Below, piece after piece: positions 37,093-47,430 of a stretch of 64,000 nt of DNA. A program made the translations under genes and the position numbers. The notes beneath the pieces were generated by a model that did not search any database, was not told the DNA's origin, and was given only the letters and a program-made list of their open reading frames with translations. This DNA is from Spirodela intermedia (Eukaryota > Streptophyta > Magnoliopsida > Alismatales > Araceae). Location: positions 4,469,001-4,533,000 of the forward strand of contig LR746277.1 in assembly GCA_902729315.2 (NCBI GenBank), read 5' to 3'. The first letter of the stretch is position 1. Each line of letters starts with the position of its first letter.

Positions 37093-38607
37093 ATGGCTGC
37101 TGCAGCTCTTTCGTGCTTGCCATCGCACAACCCTACGCAAGGAAACAGAGTGATAAAGCGGGAAGTCATGCAGGGAAAGCCGGCCGACGCCATCATCGCC
37201 TATATCAGAATGCAGGAGTTAGGGTTCTCAGCAGACAACTTCACGTTTCCTCTCCTGCTGAAGGCGGCCTCCGATCTTCCGTCCATGATTACGGGGGCTG
37301 CCCTCCACGGGCAGACCACGAAGACCGGCTACTCCAACCATGCCTTCGTGCAAACTGCTCTGATGAATATGTATTCCACCCTTGGCCAAGTAGACGGCGC
37401 CTCCCGCGTGTTCATGGCGATGGTCCACAAGGATCTCGTCTCGTGGAACTCCATGCTGCAGGCTTACGTCTCCAATGGCCGAATGGATGATGCCGTGGAA
37501 CTGTTCGCCGTAATGTCTGTGAAGGACCAGGTCTCCTTCAACACCCTGATATCTGGTTTCGCCAAGGTGAGGGACACTGCCAGCGCGATGCTGGTCTTCC
37601 GCGGATGCCCTGCTCGTGACGTCGTCTCGTGGAACACGGTGATCTCCGCCTACGTGAGGGCAGGGGCAATAGAATCAGCTCGCTCCCTATTCGCGGAGAT
37701 GCCGGAGAAGAATGCCGCGTCGTGGAACACTCTCATGGCGGGGTACCTGCAGAGCCATCTCTACGCGGAGGCCGTCGAACTGTTCTACGAGATGAAGCTC
37801 CGGGGATCCAACCCTAACCACCTGACCTACGCCAGCGTTCTTTCTGCCTGCGCAAGCATGGGTTTGTTAACCGCAGGAAAAAAAATCCACATCCAGGCAG
37901 GCCAGGCCGGCCTCGCTTGGAACCCTCACATTGTGGCTTCTCTGATCGACATGTACTCCAAATGCGGCAATCTGGAAGGAGCTCTAGAGGTCTTCTACAA
38001 GGCTCCCCACAGAGATATATTCTGCTGGAACGCCATGATATCCGGTCTCGCCTCGCACGGCCACGGCGAGACGTGCATACGTCTCTTCGACGAGATGAGA
38101 GCCGGAGGGACGAAACCAGACGACATCACATTCATCGGGCTCCTGAGCGGGTGCGCCCACGCGGGGCTGGTCGGCGAAGGCCGCCGTATCTTCGAGGACA
38201 TGGAGAGGCGGCATGGGACGATGCCAAAGTCGGAGCACTACGCCTGCCTGGTGGATCTCCTCTCGCGCGCAGGGGATCTCACGGCTGCCTATGAGATCGT
38301 GGAGACAATGCCGTTCGAGGCAGAGGCCGCCGCCTTGGGTGCGCTACTTGCCGCCTGCGTGGGCCATGGGAACCTGGAGATCGGAGAGGCGGTGGCCGCC
38401 CGCATGGTGGAGAGAGCGGATCGATTGACGGACGGTGAGTACATGATGCTGGCGAATCTGTACGCGGCCTGCGGCAGATGGGAAGAGGCCGGCAGATGGA
38501 GGGGGAGGATGAACAATGAAGACGGTCTGAAGAAGACGGCTGGTTGGAGCGAGATAGAGGTGGTAGGCAGGGTGTACAGATTTCAGGCCGGAGAACGGGT
38601 TCATTGA
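37093..38607 (+). CDS. PLS-class pentatricopeptide repeat protein with E-type C-terminus (504 aa)
   Basis: Single-exon PPR gene, ATG 37093 to TGA 38605-38607. It contains about a dozen PPR motifs of the PLS type, visible as repeated blocks such as HAFVQTALMNMYS, KDLVSWNSMLQAY, RDVVSWNTVISAYVRAG, NAASWNTLMAGYLQS, HIVASLIDMYSKCG and DIFCWNAMISGLASHG. It ends with an E domain (LGALLAACVGHGNLEIGE, GEYMMLANLYAACGRWEEA, GWSEIEVVGRVYRFQAGERVH). It stops at the position where E+ or DYW domains would continue, so it lacks a deaminase of its own. Such proteins bind organellar RNA sequence-specifically and help C-to-U editing or other processing, usually with a DYW partner. The first 40 residues are only weakly transit-peptide-like, so organelle targeting is uncertain. 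A truncated duplicate lies at 28756. Confidence 0.92.
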   Translation: MAAAALSCLPSHNPTQGNRVIKREVMQGKPADAIIAYIRMQELGFSADNFTFPLLLKAASDLPSMITGAALHGQTTKTGYSNHAFVQTALMNMYSTLGQVDGASRVFMAMVHKDLVSWNSMLQAYVSNGRMDDAVELFAVMSVKDQVSFNTLISGFAKVRDTASAMLVFRGCPARDVVSWNTVISAYVRAGAIESARSLFAEMPEKNAASWNTLMAGYLQSHLYAEAVELFYEMKLRGSNPNHLTYASVLSACASMGLLTAGKKIHIQAGQAGLAWNPHIVASLIDMYSKCGNLEGALEVFYKAPHRDIFCWNAMISGLASHGHGETCIRLFDEMRAGGTKPDDITFIGLLSGCAHAGLVGEGRRIFEDMERRHGTMPKSEHYACLVDLLSRAGDLTAAYEIVETMPFEAEAAALGALLAACVGHGNLEIGEAVAARMVERADRLTDGEYMMLANLYAACGRWEEAGRWRGRMNNEDGLKKTAGWSEIEVVGRVYRFQAGERVH

Positions 38608-38627
38608 CAGTTCCACACCTTTCATTT

Positions 38628-38632
<5 letters not shown>

Positions 38633-38659
<27 letters not shown>
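38633..38659. repeat. (GA)n microsatellite between PPR stop and MPS1 start
   Basis: Pure GA repeat in the 146-bp interval between the PPR stop codon and the MPS1 ATG, probably in the PPR 3' UTR and MPS1 promoter. Confidence 0.95.
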
Positions 38660-38753
38660 GAGGTATTTATGTAATTACAGGATCCCATCTCCCATTCTCC
38701 CGCCTCGTCTCTGTTTTCAAGAGTTGTGTTGCTCTCGTTTAGGAGATAGAGGA

Positions 38754-41700
38754 ATGGGGTCGGTTTCCGGCTCGAAGCCGATCGCGGAACCTGACGCCCT
38801 CAAGATCGCCATCGCAGTCGCCTTCGCCCTTTTCCGATCGAAGCGTCTCGGCCAGCAATCTGCTCCTCCCTCCTCGTCCCTTTCTGATTCGGATGTCCAC
38901 CGCTGGAAGAGAAAGGTGTTGTTCGCTCATCACCATCTCTTTCTGTCGGCAGCTCGCTCTTTGCCTCCCTTTGAAGAAACAGTTCGAAGGAAATCTGGTC
39001 ATCCTGAATTCGAATTCTCCAGGCTAAGGAGAGGAAACGAGAGCTCATTAGTCTCAAAGAAGAGCTCAAGCAACTCGAAGAGGGGAGAGAACCGCAGTCC
39101 GATGCTGTCCCCCAGATCGTGTCCTGCAGATGCCATTTCTTTGATGGATGTGGACTCTCAGGCGCAAGAAACCTTTCGTCAGGTGTAGAGGGCATTGGTG
39201 ACGGCGATGCTGGATGTAATGACTGGATTGATGATGTTTTGAGGCGAAGATTTTTGAGGCAGGGTACGTCGTTTAATCTGGTGTTATTCGCTTTATGATA
39301 TCTGGTATTCATCTCCTAGACAATCAGCAATTTATATCTACGATTCTCAGTTCGTTGGAGAGAGAGAGAGAGGAGGATTGACGGCTCCACCCGAAAGAGG
39401 CACTGCGTAGGTAGGTGCTTTCATTTGGTTTTGATTTGGAGTTTAATGCAGTGTGTAATGTCCGTATTAGTGTTGTACCTTGCCTCGGAGGTTTCTAGTA
39501 CGAGATAGGTGCATTACACTTTTCTTCAGTTGTAAATGCGGAACAGTTGAACATTATCGAATTATGAAATATATTCTTTCCATCAGAGTTAGGCTAGAGA
39601 CTAAACTGCCACGTGGAGTTTCAGAAATGTAATTTCCCGTTGCGCAATGGGCAATGGTTCGAGAAAGAACAGAATGGCCTTAAAATCGAGCTTTGTTAAA
39701 AGTTGACCTGAGAAAGAGCATCTGGCCTTTGGGTTCAAAACGTCGATTTTTTTTTCTAACAGATTAAACTAAATCTAATTTTTGTTAGTTTTTGTTTCAT
39801 CTAGTGGTGTCTAGTTTTTGATATTCCTGGAATAATCTCAGATTTAGATGATAACAACGAGATGGAGTGGCTATGCACATCTGTTGATTTCCTATTGGAA
39901 TTGTGTGGCAGCGATTTTTCTGTAAGAGAACATTGCTTGGTTGCATTTATCCCTTCTATCATCACTATTCAGGAGCACATAAAAATGCAATCCTCAGTTT
40001 CTCAGTCTATTTCGTTTTTGTGCAGGAAAATGGAAACTGTAATTTTGCCTCATTATCTCACCAAGCCATGGACTCTATATTAGGTAAATAACGGTTCCCA
40101 TATCTTAACAGACGGATTCCTCCTTTGCAAGATGAACTTGCGAAAGCTTCCTTCTAAGATCAAAAGCATTAGTTGCCTATGTTTTCTCTTTCGTAAGCCC
40201 CTCACATCACATCTATTATCTAGAAAGATCCCAATTTGACTATTTTTTTTCCGTCCTTTACTTTGTTTAAATTGGTATTCTACTCGACAAAAAGATGTGC
40301 ATAGTTCACATGCTCTATTTTGTTGGAACTGACAGACTTTTACCTATTCATTCACATTTCACGTTCCTCTTTTGAAATAAATGCAAACTATTTCATTCTA
40401 GAGTCAATACCGTCGTGACACAGAATGGAATCACAGGAAATGAGAATGGCTCCAAGAGTTGGGCCCAAAAGGTCGAAACTGGTGGAATCTTCAGGACCAA
40501 AACATTTAAGCCAAAAAAGGTCTAGAAGGGACATGGAACGTCCAGAAGTATCATGTACATAGAGATCTGTTATTTAATTGCGGTAGCTACTATTTTCTTA
40601 GAATCCTTTAATTTTGTAATTCTATTACTAGGGTCTATTTTTTAACAGATCTAGAAAAAAAATTGCCTATTGTGAGGTAAGCATTCTATAAGGCCCCTTC
40701 TATGATTGTTGCTTTCAATTTCTGTCATTCATTTGGATTCAAGGATTCTATTTTTCATTCCTGGTGAATTCCAAGTTCCTCCTTTTTGCTCCTTGTCAAT
40801 TCAAGGATCTCTTCTATTTCTTCTAGATTGAAGGTTAAATCTTCCTCCCGGGTTCTACTGCATCATACCTATAGCATGTAAATATTAGCAACTATACGCA
40901 AAGGAGAAGCTTGATCTTTTAGTATCAATTCTTTTTCTTTATTTTTCTTGTACTATTTTTTCTCGTTCTCAGCTTTCCTTTGTTCTTCTTACGTAATTTG
41001 AACTGGATTGGTATTCTATTGACGCTTACATTCCATAGTAACTGCTACTTTTTTTATGACTCAAGAAATTTGTGTGTGAAAGGCTATTTAATTGTAATAT
41101 AACTGAGGAAACCGATCCAGTTGTCATTGCTGGATGAGCTGGTTATGTATTTGAAAATAACTTAATTATTTGCCATCAACTTCATATATCCTCCTTTTGT
41201 CAATCGTTTCTTTTTATAGTTCGGGATGAAGGCTTATTTTCCTTGTAAGCACATTTTAATGGCTATTGTGGTGATTTATTTGCTATTGAAAGTTAAGAAC
41301 CCTATATCTTTGAATAATTGCATAACTTTAAAAAATGAATAATGAATTATTTACAGCACCATCATCACCGATTCATACTTTATGCGTTTAATATTTTCCC
41401 TCCTTGACTGAATTCTTAGTCAGCGAATTCTCCATGAATAATTCCCGGTTTTTTGTGACAAGTTTCACTGAAGAAGTTAATATTGTCAAAGAAGGATGAT
41501 GAAATTATTGAAGATGTTGTCAATAGATTGCTGACCTGTCTGTTACAAAGAATGTGCAGCTACTCAGGGAAAAACGGTAATCCTTCACATCTTTATTATG
41601 TTATGCGTGCCTTCTCTTATCTTCTGTTGTGTCTCATAAACGTACACGATAATTTTGATATTAATTCTTATTCAAGGCTGATGAAGCATAAGAAAGCATC

Positions 41701-44190
41701 CAGTTGAACTTCTTATAGTGTGCTTGTATGTTTGCAGCAGGGTGGATTGACACAAACCAAACAAGTATAAATATAGGGGAAAAAATGTCCTAACAATTCA
41801 TAGAACGATGGCTAGTTGTATACAATTACGCCGGCCACAGAAAAGGATGAAAACCTAGGTTGAATCCCACGGTTTATGGGATACTCAACCAAATTAGGAA
41901 AATAACCAACACCCTAACCAACCTCGGAAACTGACCAAAAACCTAACCAACTTGGGATGCTGAGAAACAAAAACCAACTCGCATTTACACTTTTTTTCCC
42001 TCATGGATAAATATGGCTATTGTCGAACATTGATGCAAATATCTTATTGCTGATATCTCACAGTATGTTTCGTCTTAAGGTGGTCTGCAATTTTTTTAAT
42101 TTTTATGATACTTATTTGGCTATCCTCTCTTGTATTCTATGAGAACATGCAAAAGGTCCATGATTTTGAGCATTTTCCTAATTAGAAATCACACAGTTCA
42201 TGTTGTCTAATATTTTCTCTCCAGCTTTACTTTATTTTACTGGAAGTCCTTAAATTTCCTTTTCTTGGCTATTTTCCTCATCAATTTGACTTTAAATATT
42301 TTCTCACATTTTTCTGTATTTTTTCTTAATAATTTCTTGACCCCCCTAAAAGGATAGACAAAAGATCGAGATGGAACAATTTCCTTTGGCTGTAAGTGCG
42401 CGAGCCAATGCCTCTGTACCTGTATAGTCCTTGAAAAGGAAGGACTATTCACACTTTAACCTGAAGATTTTAACAAAATGCTTTACCATCTGTGGCGTGA
42501 AAGAAGTATGAAAACGTCACCATATGATTGTCTCTGCAGAGGTGGAATTTACATGATAATTTCCGTCTGGGCACCAGAACATTGGTACCAAGGTGTACTA
42601 ATGCCTGTGGAACATTGTCATTCTTATGTTTCATTTTTTCCTATTTTCACTTTGGTTGGAATCTGTTTGGTCTGATTCTCAGTGGTTACCCCACCATCAT
42701 ATGTTTATGACCTCCAGTTTCCCGAGTTTCATTAGTGTTTCTCTTATGTATTATCTTGAAGTAGACGTGCTTGCAGGGCTGAACCATAAAGTGGAGCCAT
42801 TTTTATGTTTCCCTCACAGAAATCTTTTCTGTTTCATAAATAAATTTCACGAATCTAGAGATGAAAATAGATATCGCAATTCGCATTGACTACTCATACT
42901 CTTGATTAATAGTTGTTTGTTTATAGTCAGAGAGCAGTAGCTTTCGGTTTTTTGCTTAGAGCCAATCACCTCATTTGATTCATATTGCAGGAACATGTGT
43001 TTCTAGTAGAAAAACGGATATCTACATACAGCACTTAATCCGCAAGCTTGGAGACGAGCCATACATTGGTCAACGAGCAATGCTTTTAGTTTCACAAAAG
43101 ATATCATCTCTGGCAGACAGCTTACTCGTTACAGATCCATTTGATAATGCTTTTCCTGATATGCATGACCGCATGTTTATGATGTATGTTGTTGCGAATA
43201 TACACAATTTTAAGCCACTGTAGATTAATTGTGGATGTGTCTCGTATTTGATAATTCGTTGTGCATTGGTTTCGGTTTATTAAAAAGGAATAATGAGAGA
43301 ATTAGGACACTTGACCTGTAACATCTGCTTCTGTAGAGGCCATGAAAACATCCCCGAGTGTAAGTGAACTCACTTTCGCGATTTTTCTGCAATGTAGAAT
43401 AAAGTATCTTCTTTTATACTAGATGTTTATTCGATTCGTTAATTCGCTGCTGAAGGGGTCGCGTACAGAGATATCTGTCAACCTGTCGTTTCTAGAAAAG
43501 TTAATAACCTATCGAGTGTCCATACAAGCAGGAGTACATTGTGTGTTTCCAAAGACACATACATATATGATTCTATTTAAGTTTTGAAGTGTGGGGTTTT
43601 AGCTGCAAGAAGTGCAGCTTTTTAATTCGGCTGAAACTGAGATTAGATGCTTCTTTCGTCCATGCAGGATGCAGCTCACTGAGTTTATAATATCAGACAA
43701 TTTGCATATTTGGACAAAAAATGGTGACTTGGATAGCAGCAGTAAGCTTCAGATGTACTGTTTTTGATTGATTATTCATTTCATTTATGATGGCTAGTCA
43801 TCTCTGCCATGCTAGTCATCTGTGCCATCAAAACCTGAAGAATTATGAACTGTCTCACAGAGTACCATCCTCAATTTCCCATCTTTAAGTTTAAGAAAAC
43901 TTTCAGTGATGGAAATTTTATTTATTTTTGGACCATAGTTAATGGTCCTGCGTTCCGGCAAGGGATAAAAACTTATCCGCTGACAATGGACCTGCCAAAT
44001 CTCAGAGCTATTTGAGGAGTGGTTGAGGTCGATCCTTCAAGCACGCAAGGCATTGGGAGCTTTGGAGAACAGAAACGGACTGTACCTAATCTACCTAGAG
44101 CGTATCATCGGAGCGACTGCCAAACAGGTGGGGCAACTTTCTTACCGATTGGCGCTTAACTCGGAACTTCTTTCTAGTCTTTTTTGCTGA
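38754..44190 (+). CDS. MPS1: MULTIPOLAR SPINDLE 1 / PRD2-like meiotic protein (388 aa)
   Basis: Nine exons, 38754-38915, 39023-39263, 39351-39410, 39842-39921, 40026-40083, 41463-41576, 42991-43183, 43668-43741 and 44006-44190, keep one frame (1167 nt). The order of motifs follows plant MPS1/PRD2: AIAVAFALFRSKRL, HRWKRKAKERKRELISLK (coiled coil, residues about 50-75), SCRCHFFDGCG, DDVLRRRFLRQ, CTSVDFLLELCG, VNRLLTCLLQRMC, YIQHLIRKLGDEPYIGQRA, MQLTEFIISD and a C-terminus with RSILQARKALGALE, ENRNGLYLIYLERI and AKQVGQLSYRLAL. In Arabidopsis and rice the protein is needed for meiotic double-strand break formation and bipolar spindle assembly. The introns between 40084 and 42990 are long and AT-rich. 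Exon 6 start (acceptor ACAAG at 41462) is the least certain junction. It is tail-to-tail with the DYW PPR gene. Confidence 0.88.
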
Positions 44191-44365
44191 TCTATGCCTT
44201 TGGCTAGCAAAACAAAAAAAAAAACTTGCTGAGCTTCTAAATGATTCTTGCCCTCTCGAATTCGCCGAGGTTGGTGATTAAAAGCTACACCGAAAAATAA
44301 ATTGAATTGGGGGTCTTACGCCGCAGGGTGAAGAGATCAAAATCTTCTCTTTCCACCCAGACCCA

Positions 44366-46717
44366 TCACCAGTAGTCCCCACAAGAGCAAGCTCCATCTC
44401 TGAAATGATGGAATCTATTCGCATCCCTGACCACGATCACTCTCCTGGTGATCTTCGATATCAATTTCGTCGCATCATGGCAATCGAAGCACACCCTCAG
44501 GTTCTTGATAATCCTTATCTCCGTCCCAGACTCGGAGCTGATGAGCCCGAAACAGATCGCCAGCTTCTCACTATGAACCTTCAGCATATGCACCTTCTCC
44601 TCCTCCTCTACATCGTACAGTGCATTATCGGTTGCAGCGGAGTACCCCGCCTCCACCATCTTACCAGTCAGCCTCTCCAACTCCTTGTAGATCTCCCCCG
44701 CTTGCTCGTGAGACCTGTCACCAGCAGTAAAGAGATGCACGACCCCCCTAACTTCAATGGTGGTGCATCCGGGAGTCTTCATCAACCTCTTGCTCTTGAC
44801 CCCTTGCCTGACCATGGCAGCCTTTCCGTAGTTGTGCCCAGCAGAGTGTATATTCGACAGAAGAACGTAGTACCCTGTGCTATCTGGCTCCAGTCTGAAC
44901 AGCCTCTCTGAAGCCACGGAAGCCAAGTTCTCATCCTTGTGTATCATGCAGGCCCCCAGTAAGGCCCCCCAGACGCCAGGCCCTGGATCGGTCGGCAGAG
45001 CTTCGATGAACTCCACAGCCTCTCGGAGCCTCCCAGCTCGCCCCAGAAGGTCCACCATGCAGGCCAAGTGCTCGGGGCCTGGCTTGATCCGGTGCTCGGT
45101 CTTCATCGACAGGAACAGCTCCCGCCCGGGCTCGACCAGGCCGGCATGGCTGCAGGCGTAGAGCACTGCGAGGAATGTGACCCCGCTTGGCGCCACAGAC
45201 GCAGCAAGCATCCCGGAGAAGAGGGCGAGGGCCTCCCGCCCCAGACCGTGGAGGCCGTACCCGGCGATCATGGCGTTCCAGGAGACCACGCTCTTCTCCG
45301 CCATGCCGTCGAAGATGCGCCTGGCTTCACCGATGCTGCCGCACTTGGCGTACATGTCGATCAGCGCCGTGGAGACGAATATGTTCACCTCCAGGTGCTT
45401 GTCTTTGATCATCTGGTGAGCCCACTTCCCCACGGAGAGCGTCCCCAGCTGGGCGCAGGCGGAGAGGACGCTGGTGACGGTGACCGGGTTCGGCGTGATG
45501 GCGACCGTCTGCATGGTTCTGAACAGGGAGATCGCCGCCTCCGTCAGGCCGTTCTGGGCATACCCGGAGATCATGGCGTTCCAGGAAGTCAGGCTCTTGT
45601 CTGGGACCGCTTCGAAAAGCTTCCTTGCGCACTCCATCCGCCCTAATCTGCTGTACACGGTGACGAGGGCGGTGGAAACCAGCGGGTCGGAGTCTACCCC
45701 GCACTTTATGGCGTAGGCGTGGATGCAAGAGGAGAGAAGCTCGTGGCCGAACGGACTGTACGCAGGGACCAGGCCCCCCACCGTGCTGGAGTTCGCCTTT
45801 CTTCTCCCGGATACCAGCATCTCCCTGAACAGCCCCACGGAGCTTCCGACATCGGCATTGAGCGAGTACCCGGAGATCATCGCGTTCCAAGCAATTAAAT
45901 CCGGGCTGATCATTTCGTCGAACAGCAATCTGGAGGTTGCGACATCCCCACACTTGGAGTACATGGAGATCAACGCGGTGACCACGAAGTCATGAGCAGA
46001 CAGGCCGGCCTTCGTTCCGAGGCAGTGTGTGGACATCCCCAAGCTCAAGTCCCTGAGTTCTGCGACGGCGGGGAGCACTGCAGCCAGCGTTGTGGAGTCG
46101 ATCTTCAGCCCTTCGCCGAGGAGCCTTGTGAATGCCCTCACCGCCTTTGACAGGCACCCGTTGCGGGCAAACCCGGAGATAAGCGCGTTCCAGGAGACGG
46201 TATCCGGGCTAGAAATTCCTTCGAACACCTTCTCGGCAGAGGGGACGCAGTCGAAATGGAAGTACAGGCTGGTGAACGCCGAGCCAACGAACGGGTCAGC
46301 GGCGTACCCGTCGATGATCGACTGCGCGTGTAGCGCGCGACCGGCGCCGTCGGAGTCGAAGGCCGCAGCGGCGCTGGCGGCGAAGGCGTAGGTGAAGTCG
46401 TCCGGCCGGAGGCGGGTCTCTCGTCTGAGAAGGCTGTAGAGGGAGACGGAGCAGGAGGGGGAGCCATTGAGGTAGCAGGAACGGATGAGGACGTTGAAGA
46501 GGAAAAGGTCGGGGTTCGGGAAGGCCGCGAACAGGCGGCGCGCGTGGGCGACGGCGCCGAGGTCGGAGAGCCTCTGGATGAGCTTGGTGGCGGTGGCGAC
46601 GTCGCCGGCGTGGTGGCCGGAGATGATGGTTTGGGCGTGGATCTGGTAGAGGTGGGAGAGTGTGGAGGACCTGGAGATCAGATCGAGGTAGAAGGGCCGG
46701 AGGCTGCGAGGAGGCAT
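44366..46717 (-). CDS. DYW-class PPR protein, organellar RNA editing factor (783 aa), MEF29-like
   Basis: Intron-free gene, ATG 46717 (MPPRSLRPFYLDLISRSSTL) to a stop just after GDYW. Tandem PLS repeats cover residues about 50-590, with typical blocks (DPFVGSAFTSLY, VVTALISMYSKCGDV, SWNAMISGYAQNG, STALIDMYAKCGSI). E and E+ domains follow (VWGALLGACMIHKDENLA, GYYVLLSNIHSAG, CTTIEVRGVVHLFTAGDRSH). The C-terminal DYW cytidine-deaminase-like domain has the zinc signature HSEKLA ... CFDCH and ends DGACSCGDYW. All active-site residues (HxE, CxxCH) are present, so it can act as an editase. It matches the Arabidopsis protein I remember as At4g30700/MEF29, a mitochondrial editing factor (THAQ/AHAQTI-type N-terminus, QRLSDLGA). 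The target sites in this plant cannot be inferred. Only 175 bp separate its stop from that of MPS1. Confidence 0.94.
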   Translation of the reverse strand: MPPRSLRPFYLDLISRSSTLSHLYQIHAQTIISGHHAGDVATATKLIQRLSDLGAVAHARRLFAAFPNPDLFLFNVLIRSCYLNGSPSCSVSLYSLLRRETRLRPDDFTYAFAASAAAAFDSDGAGRALHAQSIIDGYAADPFVGSAFTSLYFHFDCVPSAEKVFEGISSPDTVSWNALISGFARNGCLSKAVRAFTRLLGEGLKIDSTTLAAVLPAVAELRDLSLGMSTHCLGTKAGLSAHDFVVTALISMYSKCGDVATSRLLFDEMISPDLIAWNAMISGYSLNADVGSSVGLFREMLVSGRRKANSSTVGGLVPAYSPFGHELLSSCIHAYAIKCGVDSDPLVSTALVTVYSRLGRMECARKLFEAVPDKSLTSWNAMISGYAQNGLTEAAISLFRTMQTVAITPNPVTVTSVLSACAQLGTLSVGKWAHQMIKDKHLEVNIFVSTALIDMYAKCGSIGEARRIFDGMAEKSVVSWNAMIAGYGLHGLGREALALFSGMLAASVAPSGVTFLAVLYACSHAGLVEPGRELFLSMKTEHRIKPGPEHLACMVDLLGRAGRLREAVEFIEALPTDPGPGVWGALLGACMIHKDENLASVASERLFRLEPDSTGYYVLLSNIHSAGHNYGKAAMVRQGVKSKRLMKTPGCTTIEVRGVVHLFTAGDRSHEQAGEIYKELERLTGKMVEAGYSAATDNALYDVEEEEKVHMLKVHSEKLAICFGLISSESGTEIRIIKNLRVCFDCHDATKLISKITRRVIVVRDANRFHHFRDGACSCGDYW

Positions 46718-47116
46718 AGACTCTGCTCCAAAACCAGCGGGAAGGCGTTTTCGTATTGATATGATTGCTTCGTCGTCGGGAATAAGAGGAGAGAGGTCGG
46801 AGTTGGTTATATGTCGAACTGGAGAGAGGATCAGCTCCCAGGAATTGGAATCAGCGCTGGTTTCTCAACGACAATACTCAGACAGATATATCTCATAACA
46901 CCTTGAAATCAATCTGAAGTACAAAACGCATGACGTGATCCCTTGCTGAAACCATTCTTCACAGACTTGTGCCACGGTTTTTCACATCTCAAGGTGATCT
47001 GTCCGCGATGAAGAGTCTGTTCTAGGACGAGAAACACCTCGATGAGTTATGTCCTTGCGCTGGTCTCGTATGTGGGGTTGGGTTCAGAAGATCGCGCATA
47101 GGATTGGCGACACCCA
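46718..47116. promoter_or_regulatory. Promoter region of the DYW PPR gene
   Basis: Upstream flank of the minus-strand PPR gene, ending at the dispersed repeat. No clear TATA box. Confidence 0.4.
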
Positions 47117-47430
47117 TAGTAGCCGGGGGGTTGTATGCTGGCCGGTGATGGTTGCTACGAGAACGATGAGAAATCCTCAGGCCGTGCGATGCAGACGTCC
47201 TCAAACTCCCCGTTGTCATCTGAGATTAAAGGAACAGAAACAAGGATTGAAAAGAAAAGGAGATTTCGGTGCAATGCACGCAGGGTGTTTCCCTTAATGA
47301 CGAATAAGAAGGTGGCTTGACGGACGAAGCACCAAGAGAAAAGACTAAGCAACAGAACGGAGGGAAGACGTCATGCAGAATATTACAGAAATGAGACGAC
47401 GATTATGAGATGTCAATGATCCGGCGAAGG
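47117..47430 (+). repeat. Dispersed repeat, copy 2 (partner at 29217-29530)
   Basis: About 310 bp near-identical to 29217-29530. It differs by small indels (for example CCTTAATGACGAATAAG versus CTATAATGATGAATAAG) and, like copy 1, is followed by a CT-rich tract (47435-47455). No coding capacity. Confidence 0.9.

Noticed and set aside
45068-45646. 192-residue plus-strand frame opposite the DYW PPR gene
   Set aside because: Antisense shadow within a complete DYW-class gene.
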